DNA from: JAQIBY01 sp046546095
Lineage (GTDB): Bacteria > Bacteroidota > Bacteroidia > Bacteroidales > ML635J-15
Reading direction: 5' to 3'
DNA: 64,000 nucleotides
NCBI GenBank assembly: GCA_046546095.1
Contig: JBKGYK010000001.1
Location: 41,738 to 105,737 of the forward strand
Shown here: positions 35,866 to 44,379 of the stretch, piece after piece
Layout of the letters: every line of letters starts with the position of its first letter
How positions within the stretch are numbered: position 1 is the first letter of the stretch
The notes under the pieces: generated by a model
The model's database searches: none
What the model was told of the DNA's origin: nothing
What the model saw: only the letters and a program-made list of their open reading frames with translations
Made by a program: the position numbers and the translations under genes

Positions 35866-38580
35866 CTACAATCTTTTTACCCGGCTTGTCTTTTGAAGCC
35901 ATGGCCACTTCTTTCCCGCGTTGAAAAGAATACAGTACTGGATGATTGCCATTATCAGAATCATCACAAAGGAAAGCAGGAAATGTCTGACTTTTTGTCC
36001 TGCCACCTGAACAAAGGCTGCTTTTGGTGATAACAGATTACCGGTTCGGTAATAAGGATATGTATATAAAACAAGCTCCCCATCCTTCAGATCAACAACA
36101 TTGTTACTGGCAAATTGCACTGGATACCAAAGCGCCGGAAAAGATTTCGGTATTGGTTTTTCAACATCCTGCAAGTTGAGGCTGAACACTTTGCTCACAT
36201 ACCGGTCAAGTAATTCAGGCCGGTTTGTCTGTTGAGAATCAATTTGTGCGGCAATTTCAACCGGCAAAGCATCAAGCAGCAGTTTTCCGCAGTTTTGATT
36301 TGTCGTATCGTTCTCACAAAATTCCCGCCATGCCGGCAACACATCCTGCAGGTAAAACAGGCTCAGGTAATATACTTTTTCTTTCCGGTATTCCGATTCG
36401 GGATGCTGATAAAGGCATTCGGTAATCAATCCTTCATAAGCCCATGATGCGGCAAATATCCGGCTCACCGGCAATGCTGTATTTTCCTTATTTCTCCCGG
36501 GGAACTGCTCCCATGGTATCATTGCTCCGCTGAAAAGTATCTGAGGAATCAATAAGACCGGAACAAGAAGATAAACCCACAGCCTGCCGCGGGACAAAAG
36601 TGATAAAAGCAAACCAGTTGCAGCAGAAAACACATACAAAGCAAAGTACATCAGCGTGAGCGGAAAAAAGAAAAACTGCAGTTGCAAAATCCAGACAGAA
36701 ATAAACCCAAACAAAACAGCCTGAAGCAGGCCTCCCGGGATAAAGACAGCCAGTTGAGCGGACAAAAAGGAGGCATTGTTTCTTTCCGTCACCCATTCCC
36801 TTTTGCGTTCAGGAGCAGCACTGCTCAATTCGCCGAGCGTGAACACCAGGCCTGAGAAAAGTGCCACAACAATACTCATGACAAAAAAGACCGGCAAATG
36901 GGGATTGTATTCGGGTATATATTCCTGCGATTCTGAATACCGGCATACGGATGCGACCAAAACTGCCATTACAGGAGCATAGGCAAGAAACATACTGACA
37001 AAGGCGGGTCTTTTTCTCAAAACAGCCATTAAAAACCGCAGGTGTTTCGGCCAGGAGATTTTCTTCTTTCCCGGTTCCTTACCGGCTTTCGTGGGACAAG
37101 CAATTTCCCTGACGGGATAATTTCTGTGCCAGAATTCCGGCGGATATTTTCTGTGCCTGCCGGGTCTGCCGTACTCATCGGATCTGGTTTGTCTGATAAA
37201 GCTTTCCGCTTTTGCCAGACTGATATTCTGCATTTTCCCCGGAGAGCTGTGCTTTCTTTCAGGGGTATTGAAAACGTGTTTGACAAAGCCGTCAGGTTTG
37301 CCAAAATAAACAGGTTGTCCGCCTTTATCCAGGTAAAGCATATTGTCAAAATATGACATCAGCGCTGCATCCGGCTGATGCAGGGTACATATCACCATGC
37401 AGCCTTTATTGGCGGCATCCCTCAAAAAATGAATAACCGATTCCGTATCTTCAAAAGACAAGCCACTGCTCGGCTCATCGCATAGCAGTATATCAGGCTG
37501 ACAAGCCAGGCCACCGGCAATATTCAGGCGTTTTCTTTCTCCCCCTGACAAAGCAGAATCCCGTGGTGGCCCCGGGACTGTATTTCTTTTCTCGTACAGG
37601 CCGGTTTCTACCAGCAGTGTGTTTGCTCTTTCCTGTGGCGTGGACACACCAAATTTCAGCGCTATTTGTTCCAGTTGCATCTTTGCAGGCATATCCGCAT
37701 TCAGACTGTCTTCCTGAGGAACAAACGAAATCAGGGGATTTTCAGGATAAAATAAGGGGCTGCCTTTATCAGGATGCAGGATCCCTGCAAGTATTCTCAA
37801 CAGGCTGCTTTTGCCGGCACCACTTTGTCCCATTATAGCGCTAAGCGATGGTGCCTGTATTTCCAGGTTGAGGCCATGAAAAAGACGTGTACCATAGCCC
37901 CGAAAATCAAGACCGGAAATACACAGATTCTGGTTTGAATCCACAGAGGATTTTGCAGCTCTGAGAATATCGGAATAAATCAGAAATCTCCCTTTGCTCA
38001 GATTGATTTTCCGCTTATATTCCATCCGCACAAACAATTCAGGATTTGCATCTTTTGTTGCATGCCCAATATTTTTGAAATATATTTCTTCCGGAGAAAC
38101 AAAAATAACGGACAGATCATCTGGCAACAGTTCTGGTCTAAGTTGTCTGCTATGCACAAGGTCACCGGTAACCACCTCATGCATTACCTGATACACACCT
38201 GGACTGATAAGAAACACATCTGCAAGAAGCCGGACAAAATCAAAATTCTCCTGCTTGTTGCTTGCATATTCTGCAACAAATTCCATCGTTCTCAGGCACA
38301 GGAGGTGTCTTTCTTCAATGTTCAGGGTTTCCCTTATGCTTTCTACGGATTTTAAAAACTTCACCGAACTTACACTCAGACCTTTTTTTCCGGTTTTTGC
38401 GGAAAATTTTTTCCTGTACTGATGATAAAGCGTCCATGCCTGCTTCATTTGCTCATCTGAAAGGACATCCGACAAAAATATTTCGAGAAAGTGTTCTGCT
38501 TCCTGCGACACTTTTTTATCACTTTGTGAAGCAAGTATGGCAAATATTTGTAATATGGAATGATGAACCGGGCTGAGCAT
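35866..38580 (-). CDS. Fusion of TerB-like domain, ABC ATPase and ABC-2 (ABCG-type) permease
   Basis: 904 residues. Residues about 1-130 are helical and begin ILQIFAILASQSDKKVSQEAEHF, similar in pattern to TerB/DjlA-like acidic helical domains. The ATPase follows: Walker A MGQSGAGKSSLL (about 250), signature LSGGERKRLNIAGG, Walker B ILLCDEPSSGLS, H-loop ICTLHQPD. About six membrane helices of ABC-2 type lie in the C-terminal half, interrupted by a large non-membrane segment (about 720-860). The ABCG order (ATPase then permease in one chain) suggests a half-transporter that dimerises for export. The substrate is unknown. Confidence 0.88.
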   Translation of the reverse strand: MLSPVHHSILQIFAILASQSDKKVSQEAEHFLEIFLSDVLSDEQMKQAWTLYHQYRKKFSAKTGKKGLSVSSVKFLKSVESIRETLNIEERHLLCLRTMEFVAEYASNKQENFDFVRLLADVFLISPGVYQVMHEVVTGDLVHSRQLRPELLPDDLSVIFVSPEEIYFKNIGHATKDANPELFVRMEYKRKINLSKGRFLIYSDILRAAKSSVDSNQNLCISGLDFRGYGTRLFHGLNLEIQAPSLSAIMGQSGAGKSSLLRILAGILHPDKGSPLFYPENPLISFVPQEDSLNADMPAKMQLEQIALKFGVSTPQERANTLLVETGLYEKRNTVPGPPRDSALSGGERKRLNIAGGLACQPDILLCDEPSSGLSFEDTESVIHFLRDAANKGCMVICTLHQPDAALMSYFDNMLYLDKGGQPVYFGKPDGFVKHVFNTPERKHSSPGKMQNISLAKAESFIRQTRSDEYGRPGRHRKYPPEFWHRNYPVREIACPTKAGKEPGKKKISWPKHLRFLMAVLRKRPAFVSMFLAYAPVMAVLVASVCRYSESQEYIPEYNPHLPVFFVMSIVVALFSGLVFTLGELSSAAPERKREWVTERNNASFLSAQLAVFIPGGLLQAVLFGFISVWILQLQFFFFPLTLMYFALYVFSAATGLLLSLLSRGRLWVYLLVPVLLIPQILFSGAMIPWEQFPGRNKENTALPVSRIFAASWAYEGLITECLYQHPESEYRKEKVYYLSLFYLQDVLPAWREFCENDTTNQNCGKLLLDALPVEIAAQIDSQQTNRPELLDRYVSKVFSLNLQDVEKPIPKSFPALWYPVQFASNNVVDLKDGELVLYTYPYYRTGNLLSPKAAFVQVAGQKVRHFLLSFVMILIMAIIQYCILFNAGKKWPWLQKTSRVKRL

Positions 38581-38840
38581 ATCAGGAAAATCCAGATTAT
38601 TTCACAGTAAATGTATGACAAATATCAGAAAACACAAAACCACTTTTACATCAATCTGTCATGCAGTTGTATCTTAGGAATTTTTAGTAAGAAACAATCC
38701 TTTTTTGATCAGAAACATATTTCAAATCACAGGGATAATGAAACAGGCACATAAGAGACTAAAACCAACGATTTTAGTTAAAATATATGTTCAAAAATCA
38801 GAATAAGCCAAAAAAACAGAATAATTCTATCAAAATGAAT

Positions 38841-38848
38841 TATATTTG
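38841..38848 (+). promoter_or_regulatory. -7 box setting the start of the SDR gene
   Basis: TATATTTG is a full TAnnTTTG match 16 nt before the ATG at 38865. It lies within the upstream open extension of the frame, so the longer forms starting at 38787 or 38835 would not be on a transcript made from it. Confidence 0.55.
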
Positions 38849-38864
38849 CGTAAATACTTGTGTT

Positions 38865-39671
38865 ATGGAAACCAAAAAAGTTGTAATCATTACAGGAGCA
38901 TCATCCGGCATTGGATTAGCTTTGTCGCGACATTATGCCGATCATCATTACAATGTGGTTATGGTAGCACGGAATAAAGAGAAGTTAGAGCAATTATCAG
39001 AAGAGCTATCTGAAAAGACCGAGGTGCTGGCTGTACCGACAGATGTTTCAAAGGAAGAGGAATGTAAGCGCATGGTTGAAACGGCCATAGACAGATTCGG
39101 AAGGATAGATATCCTGATCAACAATGCAGGCATTAGCATGCGTGCTAAGTTTGCGGAGCTGGATCTTTCTGTCATGCACCGGCTGATGGATGTCAACTAT
39201 TGGGGAACAGTAAACTGTACAAAATATGCACTTCCTCATATTCTTGAAAATCAAGGCTCCGTTGTTGGTGTATCGTCAGTTGCGGGCATTCACGGCTTAC
39301 CCGGACGCTCCGGCTACAGTGCTTCAAAATTTGCCATGCACGGATTTTTGGAAACCCTGCGCATTGAACACATGCACAATAATCTGCATGTACTGATCAT
39401 TGCCCCGGGCTTTACCTCAAGCAATGTACGGAAGTCTGCCCTCACTGCTGACGGCACACCGCAGGGCGAAACTCCACGGCAGGAAGACAAGATGACTTCT
39501 CCGGAACATGTTGCATACCGTATCTATCGTGCCGTCAAACAAGGCCGCCGTTTTATCGCAATTTCCAGTGCAGGCAAACTTACCAATCTGATAAAAAAAT
39601 TCTGGCCTGCCTTTCTGGACCGCATGTTTTTCAGAGCCATGAAGAAAGAACCTGATTCTCCCTTAAAATAA
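38865..39671 (+). CDS. Short-chain dehydrogenase/reductase (classical SDR)
   Basis: 268 residues from the ATG at 38865, which directly precedes KKVVIITGASSGIG, the Rossmann nucleotide-binding motif TGxxxGIG. NNAG is seen in ILINNAGIS, and the catalytic Ser-Tyr-Lys in VGVSSVAG and SGYSASKFA. The C-terminal part is longer than usual and basic (KLTNLIKKFWPAFLDRMF), which fits membrane-associated DhrS7/YqjQ-like SDRs. The substrate is unknown. The start is supported by a -7 box at 38841-38848. Confidence 0.92.
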   Translation: METKKVVIITGASSGIGLALSRHYADHHYNVVMVARNKEKLEQLSEELSEKTEVLAVPTDVSKEEECKRMVETAIDRFGRIDILINNAGISMRAKFAELDLSVMHRLMDVNYWGTVNCTKYALPHILENQGSVVGVSSVAGIHGLPGRSGYSASKFAMHGFLETLRIEHMHNNLHVLIIAPGFTSSNVRKSALTADGTPQGETPRQEDKMTSPEHVAYRIYRAVKQGRRFIAISSAGKLTNLIKKFWPAFLDRMFFRAMKKEPDSPLK

Positions 39672-39728
39672 ACCATTGTCATCCTGGTTTGTTATTGTGC
39701 ATACAGTACGAACCAACAAAGGTATCTT

Positions 39729-40148
39729 ATGAAAAATCTGCTGACTCTTACATTGTTACTCATTGGCAGCATGCTAATGGCACAAAGCTATACTGTTGAA
39801 GCAAATGTCAGGAATGTCCGGTCCGGCGATGGTGTTATAAGCGCCGGTTTATACAATAGTCCAGACGATTTCCCGGAGAAAGGCAAAGAGTTTATGGGTG
39901 TAAAAACCGAGGCTAAAGAAGGCATCACCACCATACGCTTCGAGGATGTACCAGCGGGGAAATATGCCATTGCAATTTTACACGATGAGAACAAGAATGA
40001 CGAGATGGACCGAAATTTCCTTGGGTTCACGCAGGAAGGTTATTGTTTCTCTAACAAAGCCCGGAGTAAGCTTGGTGCTCCAAAATTTGAAAAAGCAGCA
40101 TTCCGGGTTCAGGGTGATGTGTATACAACGGTTTTCATGAATTATTAA
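39729..40148 (+). CDS. DUF2141 exported protein
   Basis: 139 residues with signal peptide (MKNLLTLTLLLIGSMLMAQS). The rest fits DUF2141: VISAGLYNSPDDFPEKG, GKYAIAILHDENKNDEMDRN, FLGFTQEGYCFSNKAR and a C-terminal GAPKFEKAAFRV. The family is a small periplasmic beta-sandwich of unknown function in Bacteroidota and Proteobacteria. The HDENKNDEMD stretch looks like an acidic Ca-type loop. It lies 57 nt after the SDR gene and may share its transcript. Confidence 0.9.
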   Translation: MKNLLTLTLLLIGSMLMAQSYTVEANVRNVRSGDGVISAGLYNSPDDFPEKGKEFMGVKTEAKEGITTIRFEDVPAGKYAIAILHDENKNDEMDRNFLGFTQEGYCFSNKARSKLGAPKFEKAAFRVQGDVYTTVFMNY

Positions 40149-40182
40149 AGACAATCTGAAGAAACGGATTATATCATGCCAT

Positions 40183-40200
40183 GTTTTCGGTGCCGAAAAC
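40183..40200. terminator. Perfect 18-nt palindrome between convergent genes
   Basis: GTTTTCGG TG CCGAAAAC is a perfect hairpin located between the stops of the DUF2141 gene (+) and the CysQ gene (-). It has no U tract on either side, so it may be a weak bidirectional terminator or mRNA 3'-end structure. Confidence 0.4.
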
Positions 40201-40249
40201 ATTGGCCTTCCCGGCTTCCCCATGACATCTTTGTGAATTCGGGCAAATA

Positions 40250-41062
40250 CTACTTTTTCTGATGATGAAGGAGGTTTCGGCCTATAGCATACAAGCTATT
40301 GATCTTCAGACTCTCTGAATTGTATTTCAGGCTTTCTGCACCGGGTCCTGACAAGACCTTTCCTCCGGAGGCGCGCAGAACAGCATCACCTGCGGCAGTA
40401 TCCCATTCGTACAGGCTCCCTGCCCTGAGGTGGATATCAGCAGAACCTTCTGCCACCCGGCAAAATTTCACGGAGCTTCCTTCCTGTGTAACATGTGCTT
40501 TGGGGTACACCTTTTTGACTTCCTCGATATAGGATTGTGTAGCAGCATTCATGTGTGACTTTGTCACAAGGATGACAGGATTATTCGTTTTATCGCAAGG
40601 CAGTGCCGTGCTTTTTTTCATGATGTCTGCAGCCGGAATTTTTCCATCAGTAACCTTCAGTTTCCATGCGCCCATATTTTTGACGCCGTACCACAGATCT
40701 GCCATCCCGGGTGCAAAAACAACACCCAACACCGGTTCGTTGCGCCGGACAAGGGCAATGTTAATGGTATATTCATCCGTTCCGTTCAAATAGGCCAGGG
40801 TGCCATCTATGGGATCAATCAGCCAGAAGAGGCTGAGTTTTTTTCTCTCATCAAATCCGGGTAAATCGGACTCTTCGGATATTACAGGCAGATCATGCTC
40901 AGACAACTGCCGGATGATTTCTTCGTTCACCGCATAATCTGACTCAGAAACCGGGGTATTGTCGGCTTTTTTCTGAATATCTATCGTTTCGAACTGTCTT
41001 TCCAGAGCAATTTCTCCGGCATCTATGGCAGCCCGGAGAGCGGTTTCGAGATAATTCAGCAT
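40250..41062 (-). CDS. cysQ: 3'(2'),5'-bisphosphate nucleotidase
   Basis: 270 residues of the IMPase fold, of CysQ type: VSESDYAVNEEIIRQL, ISEESDLPGFDERK, WLIDPIDGTLAYLNG (metal-binding DPIDGT) and a C-terminal YEWDTAAGDAVLRASGG. CysQ removes the 3'-phosphate of PAP, the by-product of sulfotransferases and sulfate assimilation, giving AMP. The sulfotransferase at 55369-56295 is a plausible source of PAP. The gene abuts the SDR gene upstream with no gap, so both are on one leftward transcript. Confidence 0.9.
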   Translation of the reverse strand: MLNYLETALRAAIDAGEIALERQFETIDIQKKADNTPVSESDYAVNEEIIRQLSEHDLPVISEESDLPGFDERKKLSLFWLIDPIDGTLAYLNGTDEYTINIALVRRNEPVLGVVFAPGMADLWYGVKNMGAWKLKVTDGKIPAADIMKKSTALPCDKTNNPVILVTKSHMNAATQSYIEEVKKVYPKAHVTQEGSSVKFCRVAEGSADIHLRAGSLYEWDTAAGDAVLRASGGKVLSGPGAESLKYNSESLKINSLYAIGRNLLHHQKK

Positions 41063-41836
41063 CTACCAGTTATCCTCCTTATCTTTATTAAAATGGGCTG
41101 CAGCAGCCTGAGCAGTCGGCATCACAAGAATATCATTGATATTGACATGATCAGGACGTGAAACCACAAACAATATAGTTTCCGCGACATCTTTTGCCAT
41201 CAATGGCTGATAACCTTTGTAAACTTCCTCTGCCCTTGCTTCATCACCGTGAAACCGCACCACTGAAAATTCAGTTTCAACAGCACCCGGCGCAACCTGA
41301 GACACTTTTATTCCATCCTCCAGCATGTCTCTCCGCATGCCTTTGGTAAGCGCATCCACAGCATGTTTGGTGGCACAATATACATTGCCGTTGGGATACA
41401 CTTCCTTACCGGCAATGGAACCTATATTGACAATCTGTCCTCTTTTTCGTTCAATCATTCCGGGAACAACGGCACGGGTAACATAAAGCAGACCTTTGAT
41501 ATTTGTATCAATCATTTTTTCCCAGTCGTCTGTATCTCCGGACTGCAGAGGAGACATACCCGATGCCAGTCCGGCATTATTGATAAGGATATCAATATTT
41601 GCCCAGGCTTCCGGCAAACTATTGATGGCCTCATCCACCTGTGCTTTGTCTCTGACATCAAAATGAAGAGTATATACGCTGCCGTTGTCACGAAGCTTCA
41701 GCTTGTCACCGATTTCGCCCAGTCTTTCTTTACGGCGGCCTGTGATGATTACTCTGTATCCGTTGTTGACAAGAAGTTCAGCAGTAGCTTCGCCGATACC
41801 GGCGGTAGCACCTGTTATTAAAGCAATTTTATTCAT
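41063..41836 (-). CDS. Short-chain dehydrogenase, YdfG-like
   Basis: 257 residues. TGATAGIG nucleotide-binding motif at the N-terminus with RRKER after beta-2, which favours NADP. NNAGLASG, catalytic Ser in NIGSIAGKEVYPNGNVYC and YxxxK in YCATKHAV are present. The overall sequence resembles the YdfG/serine or 3-hydroxy-acid dehydrogenase group (VAPGAVETEFSVVRF, KGYQPLMAKDVAETILFV). The stop abuts the CysQ start, so the two are cotranscribed. Physiological substrate not known. Confidence 0.92.
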   Translation of the reverse strand: MNKIALITGATAGIGEATAELLVNNGYRVIITGRRKERLGEIGDKLKLRDNGSVYTLHFDVRDKAQVDEAINSLPEAWANIDILINNAGLASGMSPLQSGDTDDWEKMIDTNIKGLLYVTRAVVPGMIERKRGQIVNIGSIAGKEVYPNGNVYCATKHAVDALTKGMRRDMLEDGIKVSQVAPGAVETEFSVVRFHGDEARAEEVYKGYQPLMAKDVAETILFVVSRPDHVNINDILVMPTAQAAAAHFNKDKEDNW

Positions 41837-41883
41837 AAATAATTCGGTTTGTAAATATCAATTGTCACGTAAAGATAGTAAAA

Positions 41884-43287
41884 TCACCTGATTTTTTCCA
41901 TAAAAACAATATTTTCGACGTGATGCGTATGAGGGAACATATCCACGGGTTGCACTTCCTTCACCTTGTAATTTTCTTTCAAAAGGCTGATATCTCTGGC
42001 CTGTGTTCCGGGATTACAACTCACATATACAATTCTGTCAGGAGCTGTTTGTTCAATTACTGCAATTACATCCTTATGGACACCGGCACGAGGGGGATCA
42101 AGCACGATAACATCAGGTTTTCCGTGAGTTTTCACGAAACCGGTTTTCATCACATCTTTCATATCCCCGGCAACAAAAACCGCATTTGAAATATGATTCA
42201 TTTCGGCATTGAGTCTGGCATCCACGACCGCTTCGGGGACAATTTCCACCCCCACAACTTTTTTGGCATAGCGGGCAAGGTAAAGAGAAATAGAGCCGGT
42301 ACCCGAGTACAAATCATACACCACATCCTCACTTTTCAGGTCAGCCATTTCTCTTACCTTATCGTACAGCACTTCAGTTTGCCAGGTATTTGTCTGAAAA
42401 AAGCTTTTGGGTCCGATTTTAAACTGCATACCGTCCAGTGTTTCGAGTATATAATTTCTTCCGGAAAAGGCATGCACATCCAGATCAAAAATACTGTCAT
42501 TCCATTTTGGATTGATCACAAACATCAGGGATGTAATTTCAGGAAACTCATCATCGATAAAAGCCAGCAATTTACGCAATTCAGCATTATCTTCAGAGGC
42601 AATCAGCACAAGCATAACTTCACCCTGTCTGCTGATTCTAACGATCAGGTTTCTGAGCAATCCCTCGTGGCTTTTTGCATTATAATAGGAAAGGTCATTT
42701 TTCAAAGCATACCTGTGAATTGTGTTTCGTATGGCATTGGTAGGTTCATCCTGCAAATAGCAGTTATCTACCTGCAATACCTTATCGAAACGTCCCGGTG
42801 CATGAAATCCCAGTGCTCTGGTATCATTGAAAACCTTTTCCGATTCAATATCTGATTTTTCAAGCCAGCGTTTGTCTGAAAAACTGTATTCCAGCTTATT
42901 TCTGTAAAACTTTGTTTTTTCAGAGGCTTTTATCGGATTAACATCCGGGATGTCAATATCCCCGAGCCGGGTAAGCTGTTCCTTCACCTGTTTTTCTTTA
43001 AAATACAGTTGACTTTCGTAAGCCATGTTTTGCCACTTACATCCACCGCAAATGCCAAAATGTTCACAAAAAGGCTCGGTTCTGTATTCGGAGAAAGTAT
43101 GGATTTTCTCAACAACCCCTTCAAAAAAACGTTTTTTCTTTTTTATCAATTGTACATCCGCCACGTCTCCAGGTACAAGTTTAGGAACAAAAATCACACG
43201 ATTTTCATGTTTGCCAACTGCCTTACCATCAGAAGATATATCTATGATTTCAAGCTTTTCGATTTTGGGTAATTTACGTTTTGCCAC
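41884..43287 (-). CDS. rlmD: 23S rRNA (uracil-C5)-methyltransferase, RlmD/RumA type
   Basis: The GTG at 43287 gives the usual N-terminus (VAKRKLPKIEKLEIIDIS); the frame stays open to a TTG at 43317, but that codon lies upstream of a -7 box. The 467-residue protein has an N-terminal TRAM domain (about 5-65), a CxxxxxCxxC cluster motif in CEHFGICGGCKWQ, and a SAM methyltransferase domain with VYDLYSGTGSISLYLA, VLDPPRAG and the catalytic Cys in YVSCNPGT. It makes m5U in 23S rRNA. RlmD, RlmCD and TrmA-like paralogues are hard to separate in this phylum. Confidence 0.92.
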   Translation of the reverse strand: MAKRKLPKIEKLEIIDISSDGKAVGKHENRVIFVPKLVPGDVADVQLIKKKKRFFEGVVEKIHTFSEYRTEPFCEHFGICGGCKWQNMAYESQLYFKEKQVKEQLTRLGDIDIPDVNPIKASEKTKFYRNKLEYSFSDKRWLEKSDIESEKVFNDTRALGFHAPGRFDKVLQVDNCYLQDEPTNAIRNTIHRYALKNDLSYYNAKSHEGLLRNLIVRISRQGEVMLVLIASEDNAELRKLLAFIDDEFPEITSLMFVINPKWNDSIFDLDVHAFSGRNYILETLDGMQFKIGPKSFFQTNTWQTEVLYDKVREMADLKSEDVVYDLYSGTGSISLYLARYAKKVVGVEIVPEAVVDARLNAEMNHISNAVFVAGDMKDVMKTGFVKTHGKPDVIVLDPPRAGVHKDVIAVIEQTAPDRIVYVSCNPGTQARDISLLKENYKVKEVQPVDMFPHTHHVENIVFMEKIR

Positions 43288-43305
43288 AATATTTTGTATT
43301 TTGCG

Positions 43306-43313
43306 CAAAGTTA
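43306..43313 (-). promoter_or_regulatory. -7 box of the RlmD gene
   Basis: The minus strand reads TAACTTTG, a full match, 18 nt before the GTG at 43287. It sits within the 49-nt gap to the divergent DUF1643 gene, so the two genes must share a very compact control region. Confidence 0.5.
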
Positions 43314-43336
43314 ACAATTTCGCAGAATTCAGGCTT

Positions 43337-43930
43337 ATGGCAAGAATAGGACGTCAAATACCACATTTTCAGGAGATAGATACCACTACAATCAGGGCGG
43401 ATTTTTCAAAAGACATGCTGTATCGTTACAGTCTGGACATGAATTATAAACCTTCCCTGCTGCGGCAGGATCAGAATGAGCATATCAGTGTTATTCTTAA
43501 AAACCCAAGTTCGGCAGATGAATTTATGGCAGACGCCACCATCCGCAAAGTTGAAACCTATGTTTACAGGCATTTTCCTAAGGTTTCCCGGCTCAGCATA
43601 TTGAACATGTTTGCATTGCGTGCCACTGATGCAAAAGAAGTAAACATGTTACTTAAAGAAAAAGGCAAGCCGTATATCACCGGGCCCGGTAATGATTCTG
43701 CTATAAAGCGCATTTTCGGGTCATGCGATCATATCATCTGTGCCTGGGGCAACAACAATGGAATTCATGCCAAAACATATTATGACCGCATCAAGGAAAT
43801 AAAAGTCATTCTGCAATCTACAAACAAGACAGCACGTTGTGTAATGAGCCCAAAACAGACAAAACAACCATTACACGGATTGATGTGGGGATTTAACTAT
43901 CCACATTCTGCTTTCAACTATAACAACTGA
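43337..43930 (+). CDS. DUF1643 domain protein
   Basis: Start set at the ATG at 43337; the frame is open back to 43025 but that region is the antisense of rlmD. The 197-residue protein shows the DUF1643 pattern: LYRYSLDMNY, VILKNPSSADEFMADATIRKVETYV, LSILNMFALRATDAKEV, then GPGNDSAIKRI and ICAWGNN. This family is widespread, often near phage or mobile genes, with no proven function. Here it stands alone, divergent from rlmD. Confidence 0.85.
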   Translation: MARIGRQIPHFQEIDTTTIRADFSKDMLYRYSLDMNYKPSLLRQDQNEHISVILKNPSSADEFMADATIRKVETYVYRHFPKVSRLSILNMFALRATDAKEVNMLLKEKGKPYITGPGNDSAIKRIFGSCDHIICAWGNNNGIHAKTYYDRIKEIKVILQSTNKTARCVMSPKQTKQPLHGLMWGFNYPHSAFNYNN

Positions 43931-44151
43931 TATAATTTTCTATGAGGATGAGTGGCGTTTTAGGGTTTTTGATATATTTTACTAACAATCAAGCATCAAA
44001 GGACATATAAAATCGTTAATTAAGCGCAAGTCAGGCACAATAAATGTTGAAATGTTTTTGATATCCATCTGGTTTGCTTTGTTTTATCATAGAAAAAAAA
44101 CATGTTTAAAAAAACGGGCATAAAGATTATATCCAACTCAAAATAATGCCT

Positions 44152-44159
44152 TATATTTG
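44152..44159 (+). promoter_or_regulatory. -7 box before the 44-residue lipoprotein
   Basis: TATATTTG, a full TAnnTTTG match, 27 nt before the ATG at 44187. No TTG is found at the -33 position. Confidence 0.5.
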
Positions 44160-44186
44160 GGTGATAATATTTTAAGGGAAAATATC

Positions 44187-44321
44187 ATGAAAAAAAGAAT
44201 TGGAATTATATTGATTATTGCTGCAATTGCAGTATTTTTGGTGTCGTGTGGAAGCACGCAGGATTGTCCTGCTTATGATTCACACAATACCGATCAGGAT
44301 CAGACAGAGCAAGCTGCATAG
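44187..44321 (+). CDS. Very small lipoprotein (44 residues)
   Basis: ATG at 44187, TAG at 44319-44321. The peptide has a basic start (MKKR), a hydrophobic stretch, a lipobox FLVSC (Cys21), and a short mature part (GSTQDCPAYDSHNTDQDQ). A -7 box precedes it. Small Bacteroidota lipoproteins with a CPAY motif soon after the lipid-anchored Cys exist, but their role is unknown. It lies 58 nt before the exported protein at 44380 and may share its transcript. Confidence 0.7.
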   Translation: MKKRIGIILIIAAIAVFLVSCGSTQDCPAYDSHNTDQDQTEQAA

Positions 44322-44379
44322 TTTTCCTGATTATTATCCGCCCGGAAAGGAACAGGCATAAACAGTTGGGGATCAGACA

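Noticed and set aside
38787..38864. 26-codon extension of the first SDR
   Set aside because: A -7 box lies within it and the SDR nucleotide-binding motif starts right after the ATG at 38865.
42193..42855. Long reading frame antisense to rlmD
   Set aside because: The opposite strand encodes a clear RlmD with cluster and methyltransferase motifs; the antisense frame has no domain, signal or context of its own.
43025..43336. 104-codon extension of the DUF1643 protein
   Set aside because: It is antisense to rlmD and not part of the DUF1643 pattern.
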